From the IMG/VR virus record IMGVR_UViG_3300028837_001616, positions 1 through 23,799 of that record: a stretch of DNA of 23,799 nt; one strand, 5' to 3'. Under the pieces are notes generated by a model, which was not told where the DNA came from, searched no databases, and was given only the letters and a program-made list of their open reading frames with translations. Made by a program: the position numbers and the translations under genes. This DNA is from a virus. Positions 16,429 to 22,857 of this stretch are shown here, piece after piece (position 1 is the stretch's first letter; each line of letters opens with the position of its first letter).

Positions 16429-16910
16429 GGTTTTGTCTTCCTCATAATCTTATTAACTAGATTAACTTGTTGTCTCTCCCACCAGTCCATCTTTGGCTTG
16501 ATATACTCCCCAGTTTTGTCAATCATCCTGTAGGCAGGAGTTCCCGGATGACTCACCCGGTATGCATAAATTTCTTTCCCCAACCACCAGAAATGTAAAG
16601 GATATGTACCTCTTGACTTTATCTCATGTGGGACAGTTCCCTCTTCAAAAAACAGGATAACTTTATTTGGCTCATAGGTATTCTGAATTATAAATACTTC
16701 TCTGGTCCTTTGTCTGCTCTGCTTCATTTCCCACATGGACCTAATATCAGTTCCTGTCTTTGTTTCTGGTGTCCGGTCCTTTATCATTTCCAAGGCAACT
16801 TCAGCTACACGCCTTGCTGTCTCTTTGGCAAACGGCATAACCTGTGCATGAAGAAGTTCAGACTTAGCTTTCCACAAGGAATAGTCAACATACAGTTTAG
16901 TTTTTGCCAT
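16425..16910 (-). CDS. HK97 gp10-like head-tail connector/neck protein
   Basis: The 161-residue protein matches the HK97 gp10-like pattern: an N-terminal amphipathic helix, the FFEEGTVPHEI turn (about 89-99; family pattern E-x-GT-xx-H), a PLHFWW-x-GK-E strand, and VSHPGTPAYRMI (about 118-129; family pattern HPG-x-x-A), then a C-terminal helix. This is one of the better supported calls here. AAGGTAG lies upstream of the ATG. Together with the neighbouring adaptor and terminator-like genes it would form the neck between capsid and tail. Confidence 0.88.
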   Translation of the reverse strand: MAKTKLYVDYSLWKAKSELLHAQVMPFAKETARRVAEVALEMIKDRTPETKTGTDIRSMWEMKQSRQRTREVFIIQNTYEPNKVILFFEEGTVPHEIKSRGTYPLHFWWLGKEIYAYRVSHPGTPAYRMIDKTGEYIKPKMDWWERQQVNLVNKIMRKTKP

Positions 16911-16914
16911 AATA

Positions 16915-17604
16915 CTACCTTGTATAAACCATAGATTTGACCTTCAACTTCTCATCAAACTCTTCCTTCTTATCCTGCACAAAGAGCCTTAATTCTGTTG
17001 ATGGATATGTAACACGTCCACCTTCCCTAACCTGCCCACCAAGGTTGCTCCGCTTTAAAGCAACTTGACTCAATGACTTCCAGGCAGTACCAACAACCAC
17101 CATCTCTATAAAGTCTTCCGGCAACTTGCTAAGTAACCACTCCGTCTTATCCACTGACATATAGTAGTAAAGCTCTCCGTCTTCCTTTGGAGCCGGGTCT
17201 ATCTTCAGCTTCCTGTTAATGGGGTCAAACTCCCAAATCAGTCTTGGCAGTGCCCTCATTTTTCTCATCATTTTTATCTTCCATAAGGAAGGCCATGTCA
17301 CGTCACTCACTATCCCACCACCACCTGTGATTTCCAGTGAGGTCTGACCAAAGTCATACATGTCATCTATGGCATGATATGGATACAAATCCTGAACTCT
17401 AAGCACTTCTATAGGCACATCATATTCCCTTTCATCTTCCTCAGATGTAAAGTACCTCAGTGTTTTAACAGTTATTTTTTCACCTATCAGACCTAGTATT
17501 TTACCACCGTATCTGATGATGTCTTTATCATCCACTTCACCCATTGCAACGGTAATTCCACCTATCTCTCCACGGACGGATTCAATTAGTTCCTGTTCTG
17601 TCAT
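16915..17604 (-). CDS. Head-tail adaptor/connector protein
   Basis: The 229-residue protein has an N-terminal helix (TEQELIESVRGEI) and, at about 138-185, the pattern FDPINRKLKIDPAPKEDGEL followed by YYY and LPEDFIEMVVVGTAWKSL. In phage adaptor proteins of the P22 gp4/HK97 gp6-like kind, a beta hairpin with an acidic or proline turn is followed by a helix beginning with (L/I)P-x-(D/E)F. This is the basis of the call. AAGGAGCAACAAGG precedes the ATG, giving an AGGAG site at eight bases. The start lies inside the end of the 54-residue gene (23 bases overlap). It is first in the recognised connector set, so portal and capsid genes probably lie outside the window. Confidence 0.75.
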   Translation of the reverse strand: MTEQELIESVRGEIGGITVAMGEVDDKDIIRYGGKILGLIGEKITVKTLRYFTSEEDEREYDVPIEVLRVQDLYPYHAIDDMYDFGQTSLEITGGGGIVSDVTWPSLWKIKMMRKMRALPRLIWEFDPINRKLKIDPAPKEDGELYYYMSVDKTEWLLSKLPEDFIEMVVVGTAWKSLSQVALKRSNLGGQVREGGRVTYPSTELRLFVQDKKEEFDEKLKVKSMVYTR

Positions 17605-17746
17605 CCTTGTTGCTCCTTCTTAAAACCAACAACACCTTTTCTTGCTTTGGATAAATCACATGTTCATTTCCATATGCATCCCTTATGTATACATCTGTAT
17701 CTGTTTTATTTTTGTACGTCTTCTTGGTGAGCCTAACCTGTGTCAT
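17582..17746 (-). CDS. 54-residue protein of unknown function, first small gene of the connector operon
   Basis: An ATG at 17746-17744 forms an ATGA overlap with the TGA of the upstream gene, and the frame runs to a TGA at 17584-17582 inside the start of the adaptor gene. The product begins MTQVRLTKKTYKNKTDTDVY and continues with IRDAYGNEHVIYPKQEKVLL, a probable small beta barrel with basic character (many K and R). The coupled junctions on both sides, and the fact that its end carries the ribosome binding site of the adaptor gene, support a real gene. It is likely a small structural or regulatory protein. No family was recognised. Confidence 0.75.
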   Translation of the reverse strand: MTQVRLTKKTYKNKTDTDVYIRDAYGNEHVIYPKQEKVLLVLRRSNKDDRTGTN

Positions 17747-17991
17747 TTTTTACCGTAGTCCTTATGTTGTCTCCAGACTCTTGGTGCAACACCTGTCTTC
17801 ACAGCTTGCTCCACCAACTCATCAATTTCCTGAATCAATGCATTCCTCTGGTTGTTCAGGTCATTAATTTTTAGCTTGGCTCTACCCACAGCCTTCAGTT
17901 TTGACTTTGGGTTGTGGGCTATATCTTCAGTGTGGTAAATCTTCAAATTCACCACTGTCAACTTGTCAATCAAACTTCCTATAGTTTCCAT
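17743..17991 (-). CDS. DUF4254-like small protein
   Basis: The product has 82 residues and starts METIGSLIDKLTVVNLKIYH; it continues with TEDIAHNP, an R-x-K-x-KINDLNNQRN helix and ALIQEIDELVEQA. The ID-x-L...K-x-x-H-x-ED...NP ... ID/N-x-x-NNQRN...EID pattern resembles the DUF4254 family, which occurs near glycosyltransferase genes; this assignment is from memory and unverified. I chose the ATG at 17991-17989 over one 18 bases upstream because TGGGGT lies at a usable distance and the upstream ATG has no site. The gene starts the leftward operon and ends in an ATGA overlap with the 54-residue gene. Its role is unknown; the family link fits the nearby glycan genes. Confidence 0.72.
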   Translation of the reverse strand: METIGSLIDKLTVVNLKIYHTEDIAHNPKSKLKAVGRAKLKINDLNNQRNALIQEIDELVEQAVKTGVAPRVWRQHKDYGKK

Positions 17992-18004
17992 GTTATACCC
18001 CACA

Positions 18005-18049
18005 CCCATATAGTGGTGTATTACAAGAATACCCCCATATATAGGTGCA
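18005..18049. repeat. Two operator-like direct repeats with inner dyad
   Basis: CCCATATAGTGGTGTA (18005-18020) and CCCATATATAGGTGCA (18034-18049) are imperfect direct repeats 29 bases apart. Each is partly palindromic: the first contains ACACC (18002-18006) facing GGTGT (18015-18019). Two such sites in a divergent intergenic region suggest regulator binding; no binding protein is identified. Confidence 0.55.
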
Positions 18050-18082
18050 TAAAATTATTTTTAAAATACTTGCTAAAAACAC

Positions 18083-18111
18083 TTGACAACCACCTTATTT
18101 GGATGTATATT
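18083..18111 (+). promoter_or_regulatory. Sigma70-type promoter for the plus-strand cassette
   Basis: TTGACA (18083-18088, consensus) and TATATT (18106-18111, five of six) are separated by 17 bases. A start point about seven bases after the -10 box falls at 18118-18120, right at the ATG of the first cassette gene, so its mRNA would be leaderless or nearly so. Confidence 0.8.
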
Positions 18112-18120
18112 ATATATGCA

Positions 18121-18267
18121 ATGAGAAAGAAAGAGAGACAAGCCATCAAAGCCCCCCGGAAGCCCATTCAAGGTCACTACGGTCTTGAGTATGCTTTGGC
18201 TCATATGGGTGAAGACCTCTCAGACGTTCTCAAGCATCTTGAGTCTGAACAAAGGAGAAACAAATGA
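18121..18267 (+). CDS. 48-residue basic protein, first gene of the plus-strand cassette
   Basis: The frame encodes 48 residues (MRKKERQAIKAPRKPIQGHY..., ending ESEQRRNK), with basic ends and an amphipathic helix (GEDLSDVLKHLESEQ). An in-frame ATG at 18103 would add six residues but lies inside the promoter, so 18121 is preferred. No Shine-Dalgarno site precedes it, in line with a leaderless transcript. Its TGA overlaps the ATG of the next gene as ATGA, and its end carries that gene's AAAGGAG site. It may be a small DNA- or RNA-binding or regulatory protein, judged only from charge. No family was recognised. Confidence 0.68.
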   Translation: MRKKERQAIKAPRKPIQGHYGLEYALAHMGEDLSDVLKHLESEQRRNK

Positions 18268-18662
18268 GTGAAACAAGATGGATTAAAGGACAGGACAGAC
18301 GTTGGCACGAAATTGGTCCTGATGACCGTGACTGGAACTGGGGTATCAGCAAGGAAGAGTTGGACAGTAGCATTAAGATTGCTAATGGTCAGGCTTGCCC
18401 TGCTTGCTCCAGTGACCAGATTGACATTGCCAATGGAATCAGGCAGTGCCGTTCCTGCAACGGAATCTTTACCACCAGGGAAAATTCCATTCCGCTCAAC
18501 AAGGCAGTGGAAATTGTCAACATCCGTAAGATGGAAGAAGGCCGGACTGACCCCTACCACAACCAATACTTTGACTTCTACATTGAACATCCTGACTTCA
18601 CCATCACCAGGGTTCACGGATGGTTCAACAACATCACCAGACGTGTTACTCAGTTTGGATAA
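18264..18662 (+). CDS. Zinc-ribbon protein, second gene of the plus-strand cassette
   Basis: The 132-residue protein contains a zinc-ribbon at residues 45-65 (CPAC at 45-48 and CRSC at 62-65, 13 residues between pairs). Its C-terminal domain ends HGWFNNITRRVTQFG, a motif I associate with short phage and bacterial proteins of unknown role. The start is well supported by AAAGGAG six bases upstream and by the ATGA overlap with the 48-residue gene. It is followed by an intrinsic terminator. The gene is read against its surroundings, from its own promoter. Zinc ribbons of this size can bind nucleic acid or protein, so a regulatory role is possible but not shown. Its last 13 bases overlap the converging NoeA-like gene. 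Confidence 0.85.
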   Translation: MSETRWIKGQDRRWHEIGPDDRDWNWGISKEELDSSIKIANGQACPACSSDQIDIANGIRQCRSCNGIFTTRENSIPLNKAVEIVNIRKMEEGRTDPYHNQYFDFYIEHPDFTITRVHGWFNNITRRVTQFG

Positions 18663-19951
18663 CATCCTTCAGCCTCATTGAGACCCGGACTTGTTCCGGG
18701 TCTTTTTTTATATAGTAATACCGCTCTTGGATGTGGTGTCATGGGAGCCACTTCAATCAACTTAAAGTGCTTCTTGAATGCACTCATAAAATTCACTTCA
18801 GTATACCCCGGCATATCCACTCCAAATTTGTTCATCTGTCCAGTCAAACATTTGTCTGTGTTTGGTATCCACTCAATCATCAAATACTTGCCTGTGTACT
18901 TCCACAACTGCTCTGCTAAATCCTCAAAGCTAACCTGCCTGAAGTAGCATAAATGATGTATCAATGCTATGCATAGAACTAGGTCACATCTAAATCTCTC
19001 AGTTGCAGGTCTGTGGTTGGCATACGGTTCATATTTGTCCATCACATTAAAGTATGCACAAGTCACTGGCAGGTCTTCCACTTTGGTCTCTTTGTAGAAC
19101 TGCTCAATCACTCCCTCATCAATGTCCACAGATACGGCCTTCTTAACCCCATTGGCAAGCATACACCTTGTGAAGATTCCCCTTGACGCTCCTATGTCAA
19201 GGACTGTCTCAACATTGCCGTGTAGATGTCTTTGAAACATCTGGGTTGCATCCCCATACTTCCCTGCATGAGTCTCCGGCTTGTCCACATCCATTCCCTT
19301 TGGCAATGCCTGGGAATATTTTGACCACTGTGTTTTTCGCTCTGGTGGTTGAAGCTCCTTTACCATCTTGATGCTCTCTGTGTATAGGTGCTCCGGGTTT
19401 GTATATTTATAAACCAGATTGTTCAACATAGCCTTGTTGACACCAAGCCAAATTCCCCAACCTTGGAATGGCCTTTTCCTACCCAACCAAAACTGCTCTG
19501 CCAGTCTTGTCACATTTGGCAGGTCAGGATGGATAGAATCATAGTCAAAATATATTGGCCTTGAGTTCTTGAATGTCACGTTGTTTATGTGTGGGTCATG
19601 TAGACTGAATCCATGTCTTCTCAGAAACCTCTGGAGTTTCAGAATCATAATGACTGCATCCTTCTTCTGTTGGAATGTCCAGTCATGGACCTTAGTCTGA
19701 TGGTTGAATCTTTCATGCTTCAGGATATAGTTTCCTAAACCTGTCTTTCCAAGAAACTCAGTTTTAATCAATCCAATACGCTCCAAGTGTCCGGCAATCT
19801 CTTTTAACTCATCCATTTTTAATATCAGCTTTGGTGTATATATAACCCTGTAGATTTTACCATCCACTTCACCAACAATACCCCACCGTTTGGACCCACT
19901 CATATTCTTGGCTCTTAATATGGATTCAATATCATTTAGAGACATATCCAT
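18650..19951 (-). CDS. NoeA-like two-domain class I methyltransferase
   Basis: The protein has 433 residues from the chosen ATG; the frame also has a GTG six bases upstream (19957) and an ATG six bases downstream (19945). Counting from the GTG, residues 119-141 (LHDPHINNVTF, then YFDYDS) resemble a kinase-like loop HDxHxxN plus a D-x-D-S strand, as found ahead of the methyltransferase domain in NoeA-type proteins. Residues 252-262 (VLDIGASRGIF) are the SAM-binding motif I, 276-281 (SVDIDE) is motif II-like, and 325-340 (DLVLCIALIHHLCYF) is motif IV-like. It would transfer a methyl group, probably to a sugar or small glycan. The last 17 residues are encoded by the plus-strand terminator stem and beyond, and look like a non-conserved tail. 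The start overlaps the sulfotransferase gene. Confidence 0.82.
   Translation of the reverse strand: MDMSLNDIESILRAKNMSGSKRWGIVGEVDGKIYRVIYTPKLILKMDELKEIAGHLERIGLIKTEFLGKTGLGNYILKHERFNHQTKVHDWTFQQKKDAVIMILKLQRFLRRHGFSLHDPHINNVTFKNSRPIYFDYDSIHPDLPNVTRLAEQFWLGRKRPFQGWGIWLGVNKAMLNNLVYKYTNPEHLYTESIKMVKELQPPERKTQWSKYSQALPKGMDVDKPETHAGKYGDATQMFQRHLHGNVETVLDIGASRGIFTRCMLANGVKKAVSVDIDEGVIEQFYKETKVEDLPVTCAYFNVMDKYEPYANHRPATERFRCDLVLCIALIHHLCYFRQVSFEDLAEQLWKYTGKYLMIEWIPNTDKCLTGQMNKFGVDMPGYTEVNFMSAFKKHFKLIEVAPMTPHPRAVLLYKKRPGTSPGLNEAEGCYPN
18681..18709 (+). terminator. Intrinsic terminator of the plus-strand cassette
   Basis: AGACCCGGA (18681-18689) and TCCGGGTCT (18695-18703) form a perfect nine-base-pair stem with a five-base loop, followed by a T7 run (18703-18709). 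It lies 19 bases after the zinc-ribbon gene's stop. It is also inside the converging methyltransferase coding region, where it codes part of the C-terminal tail; in that direction no U run follows the stem. Confidence 0.93.
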
Positions 19952-20729
19952 TCCCACTCAACAAAAAATCCAATTTACTTTTGACCTTTTTCTTCTCTGC
20001 CCCACTCACCCACTTGTGCCACTTATCTGTTACAGGAAACTGTAGCTTAGTTTTATGCATGAATCCACCCAACATCTGGAGTCCATCATTCTGCCCACGC
20101 TCAACAATTTCTTCAATCTCTGGCCTTGTTAGTGGAACTCCAAAATGGTCATACACCTTTTCAAGCCATGGCACTGGTTCAGTTATCAAGTCCTCATACC
20201 TCATCACAATTGCTCTATCTTTGAGTGCCTTTTGAGCCTTTCTTAAATGCCCCCACCACTCTATATACAAGTCACACATGTCATTGATACCAACTACCTT
20301 TCCAAGCTGTTTATATACCTTTTGTCCTTTTGGATTATTCCTGTACTGGAACATGGCAGAAGCAATAGTATCATACGGATGTCTGTGCATCAAAATCACT
20401 TTACTCTCCGGGAACATTCCCTGTGTAATCTCCGGTATATATGGAGCTAACCACGGATGCTTCAGCACCAAGGTATCTCTCTTTGTCTTCTTCATCAATG
20501 CACCATAGTGGGTCTCAATGAATGCTTTGACTGCAGGATGGAAACAAGCATTGTAGTCTGCCCCAAATAGGTCAGCATATTGCTTCTTCCACCGTGCTAC
20601 CTTGGTCACCAAATGAAAGAGATGGTTTGGCTCTGCATACCCAGTTTCAATCCTTGGGTTAGCTCTCATGTAAGACAGGAACATGGTAGAACCTGTCCTT
20701 GGGAAGCTAAAGTGAAAGTTAATTTTCAT
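19932..20729 (-). CDS. Sulfotransferase (PAPS-dependent)
   Basis: The protein has 265 residues from the ATG at 20729. The longer frame to 20798 is unlikely because it would overlap the previous gene by about 80 bases. Residues 6-15 (HFSFPRTGST) are the 5'-phosphosulfate-binding loop and residues 114-124 (LMHRHPYDTIAS) the 3'-phosphate-binding motif with R116 and S124, both typical of PAPS sulfotransferases. It would transfer sulfate to a hydroxyl or amino group of a carbohydrate, by family. Neighbours are methyltransferases on both sides in the same overlapping operon. The enzyme is cytosolic (no signal peptide). The length is typical for bacterial sulfotransferases. The acceptor is unknown. 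Confidence 0.9.
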   Translation of the reverse strand: MKINFHFSFPRTGSTMFLSYMRANPRIETGYAEPNHLFHLVTKVARWKKQYADLFGADYNACFHPAVKAFIETHYGALMKKTKRDTLVLKHPWLAPYIPEITQGMFPESKVILMHRHPYDTIASAMFQYRNNPKGQKVYKQLGKVVGINDMCDLYIEWWGHLRKAQKALKDRAIVMRYEDLITEPVPWLEKVYDHFGVPLTRPEIEEIVERGQNDGLQMLGGFMHKTKLQFPVTDKWHKWVSGAEKKKVKSKLDFLLSGNGYVSK

Positions 20730-21363
20730 ATCGTCTGCATATCCAAAGCTCACGCTTCTTTCCATAAATGGTAAATGGCTTGAGCAACTTGAATCCAAAT
20801 TTGTCCAGTGCCTTCAACAACCAACCATGTGATGGAATCACATTGTTCCACTCTCTCTGCTCTTCTCTTATACTCACCTGCTTCATGTCTGCGTCCACCC
20901 ACATCTCAATCACAAGCACATCATTGGAAAGGTCACACGCCTTTTTCAATTGCCGTGCGTATCTCTGCAATGGGAAGTGATGTAGAACGCCTAAGCAGAG
21001 CACTATGTCAAACATCCCATACAAGGATTCAAGTGTGTCTCCATGGGTCTCCAGGAAGTCAATCTTCTCAAACATCAACTGCTCATCTGAGAATCCAAGC
21101 TCTTCCTTGGCTCCATTGGCAACCTGCAACAACCAGTCCACATTATCAATACCAAGTGCAAACAATGCACCAAGCTCCATTGCCTCTATCGCTCCATAAC
21201 CCTCTGAACAACCGATGTCCAAAACCATCTTGTCCCGGAAGCCTATTCTCCTTTCCAAGATGTCCCACTTCTGTGTGGCATTTTTGTGCTGTTCATTCAT
21301 GATAGGATATGGCTCACCTCTAACCTTGTTCCGTATTGGCTCAAAGATTTCTGTGTGTCTCAT
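20719..21363 (-). CDS. Class I SAM-dependent methyltransferase
   Basis: The protein has 214 residues from the ATG at 21363, which has AAAGGAG five bases upstream and overlaps the preceding TGA as ATGA; a longer frame (to 21381) has no site. Motif I is at residues 47-56 (VLDIGCSEGY), with IDNVDW near 72-77 (acidic motif II), and 118-131 (MFDIVLCLGVLHHF) is the motif IV/V region common in small-molecule methyltransferases. The C-terminal part (about 170-214) is helix and strand rich with no extra domain. The substrate is unknown. Gene context (glycosyltransferase, FkbM, sulfotransferase) points to a sugar. Confidence 0.86.
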   Translation of the reverse strand: MRHTEIFEPIRNKVRGEPYPIMNEQHKNATQKWDILERRIGFRDKMVLDIGCSEGYGAIEAMELGALFALGIDNVDWLLQVANGAKEELGFSDEQLMFEKIDFLETHGDTLESLYGMFDIVLCLGVLHHFPLQRYARQLKKACDLSNDVLVIEMWVDADMKQVSIREEQREWNNVIPSHGWLLKALDKFGFKLLKPFTIYGKKRELWICRRYEN

Positions 21364-22136
21364 ACATCTCCTTTTGTACATAATATATTTCTGAATGGAA
21401 GACCTTGTTCTTTATACTTAATCACCCACTCAAGATTGTCATCTGTTACCTCACCAAGTTCCTTGGTTCCCTGTAGCATCATCCAGACATCAAACCCCAA
21501 CTCTCTCAACATGCTATAGTAGTCCCTAATGTCATGGTCTCCATTTTCAAAATTTTCCTCTGAGAACTCAGTCATGATTGTAATGTTTGGGTTCTCCTCA
21601 ATCACTCTGGTCATTCCCAACAAGACAGGAACTTCATTGCCCTCTGTGTCTATCTTCACAAAATCCACCCGGCTTCCAGGCTTGAAGTAGTCATCCAGGC
21701 TTGTGATGTTTATATCCACATGGCCTGTAGTCTCTGGAACTTCAAACAAGCTGTGATGTCCTGAGTTCTCCCCGGTAAGATACAGCTTCACCGTAGTATC
21801 CAAACTCCGCTCACCAACTGCCCTTCTCCAAAGTGATGTGTTCTGTGTGTTGTTTAATGCAGTATTCTCTTCCAAATACAGGAAGTTGTTCACCTCAGGT
21901 TCAAATGCAACCACCACACCATCTGGTCCAACCCAGTGTGACAGCAACAATGTCCAGTAGCCTATGTGAGCACCAACGTCCACTGTAATGTCTCCCTTGT
22001 TTACAAACCTCTGACAGATAACTGATTCTGTTGGCTCCCACAATCCTTGTTTCCAGAGCCTGGAAGATATAATATCACCCTCACCCTGCAGAGCCATGTC
22101 AAACTTGCCTATCCTTTTTTGTCTAACTGCTTCCAC
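21360..22136 (-). CDS. FkbM-family methyltransferase
   Basis: The protein has 258 residues and starts at a GTG (22136-22134) with TTGGAG five bases upstream; the upstream stop lies 11 bases inside, giving an overlap of 14 bases. Residues 51-60 (TVDVGAHIGY) are motif I, FEPEVNN (78-84) is the acidic motif, and SLDDYF ... VDFVKIDTEGNEVPVLLGM (146-175) is the signature region of FkbM-type O-methyltransferases. Family members often methylate sugars or glycosylated products. It lies within the overlapping glycan operon. An ATG at 22097 is an alternative start but would remove the N-terminal helix and has weaker support. Confidence 0.9.
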   Translation of the reverse strand: MEAVRQKRIGKFDMALQGEGDIISSRLWKQGLWEPTESVICQRFVNKGDITVDVGAHIGYWTLLLSHWVGPDGVVVAFEPEVNNFLYLEENTALNNTQNTSLWRRAVGERSLDTTVKLYLTGENSGHHSLFEVPETTGHVDINITSLDDYFKPGSRVDFVKIDTEGNEVPVLLGMTRVIEENPNITIMTEFSEENFENGDHDIRDYYSMLRELGFDVWMMLQGTKELGEVTDDNLEWVIKYKEQGLPFRNILCTKGDV

Positions 22137-22857
22137 GTATATACTCCAATTGTTCTTTTATTTTGTCCGGCTTTTGTATCTCCGGGTCATCTTCCCACCA
22201 CGTCCTCATAATTCTCATATCAATAGTAGACCTGCCCATTAACTTATGTAATGACAGCCTGTGTGAACCCTGCACAACATGTGCCTTATCCAGTGCAAAC
22301 CAGATAGGTTCATCCATCCATGCTTTGTAGTCATTCCTCAAATCTCTCACCCGGCTGTGGTAGGCAGGTTCCCTTCTAGCAATCAAAGGCCACAAGTCAT
22401 TCCACATAGGAATGTTAATGGGAACGTTTGTCACCACCACATCCTCTCTAAGAGCCGTGAAGTCCATTCCAATGCTATGGGGTATCCTTGGCATACGTAT
22501 TGCCACTACAAGCATCCTGGTGCTTCCAGTATGGTGTATATACTCAACTGTGAAACCCATATCTGCAAGTCTCCGTGAAAGCCTCAGAAAAGTGATAGGA
22601 GTATATCCGGCAATGCGTCTTGGCTTCTCACCAAATGAATGCTCATCCTCTACGCTTTTTTTCACTGCCATTTCCAGGAATACTCTCTGCCGTGCACAGT
22701 ATGTCAGCTTGGCAAGCCATTCTTCATATTGCACATGGTCATCAGCAAAATGCAATGTGTTTGGGCACACCACAGAATCATACTTCATAAACTCTGATGG
22801 TGCAGGTTTAAACTTCTGGATGTCGCCCTTGTTGATAACAGTTAAGACTTTACCCAT
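22123..22857 (-). CDS. Methyltransferase-like protein lacking motif I, with ParB-like C-terminal part
   Basis: The 244-residue protein has no G-x-G motif I. Residues 27-65 (YDSVVCPNTLHFADDHVQYEEW, then ARQRVFLEMAVKK) resemble the motif IV to V half of a class I methyltransferase, as if the SAM-binding half were missing or encoded elsewhere. The C-terminal part (about 165-215) contains ARREPAYHSRVRDLRNDYK and AHVVQGSHRLSLHKLMG, the latter like the V-x-(D/Q)G-x-HR motif of ParB/sulfiredoxin-like domains. GAGGG upstream supports the ATG. It overlaps the glycosyltransferase end by 16 bases and the FkbM gene by 14. Function uncertain; it is possibly a degenerate methyltransferase or a partner protein. 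Confidence 0.68.
   Translation of the reverse strand: MGKVLTVINKGDIQKFKPAPSEFMKYDSVVCPNTLHFADDHVQYEEWLAKLTYCARQRVFLEMAVKKSVEDEHSFGEKPRRIAGYTPITFLRLSRRLADMGFTVEYIHHTGSTRMLVVAIRMPRIPHSIGMDFTALREDVVVTNVPINIPMWNDLWPLIARREPAYHSRVRDLRNDYKAWMDEPIWFALDKAHVVQGSHRLSLHKLMGRSTIDMRIMRTWWEDDPEIQKPDKIKEQLEYIRGSS

Larger units (their letters stand above)
17992..18120. promoter_or_regulatory. Divergent intergenic control region
   Basis: These 129 bases separate the leftward structural operon from the rightward cassette. The region is AT-rich and holds a good plus-strand promoter and a pair of operator-like repeats near the leftward gene. Minus-strand promoter candidates exist (for example TTGTCA, with a poor TTTTAA 17 bases on) but none is convincing, so the leftward operon may also be read from further upstream. 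Confidence 0.65.

Noticed and set aside
18010-18100. Minus-strand promoter for the tail operon
   Set aside because: Several partial matches were tried (TTGTCA with TTTTAA; TATATA and TTTTAT -10 boxes with weak -35 boxes) and none reached a convincing score by eye.
18201-18665. Minus-strand open frame of 154 codons
   Set aside because: It is antisense to the zinc-ribbon gene and its upstream gene, lacks a ribosome site and shows no motif; the plus-strand gene has AAAGGAG, coupling and a terminator.
18268-18681. Plus-strand open frame of 137 codons overlapping the zinc-ribbon gene
   Set aside because: It is an out-of-frame shadow of the zinc-ribbon gene with a low-complexity Leu/Ser/Thr-rich product; the cysteine pairs exist only in the other frame.
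20730-20798. Longer N-terminus for the sulfotransferase
   Set aside because: The extra 23 residues would overlap the previous gene by about 80 bases and lie ahead of the PAPS loop, which normally sits near the N-terminus.
20808-21302. Plus-strand open frame of 164 codons
   Set aside because: Antisense to the class I methyltransferase gene, which has full motifs; the product is proline/serine/histidine-rich without known features.
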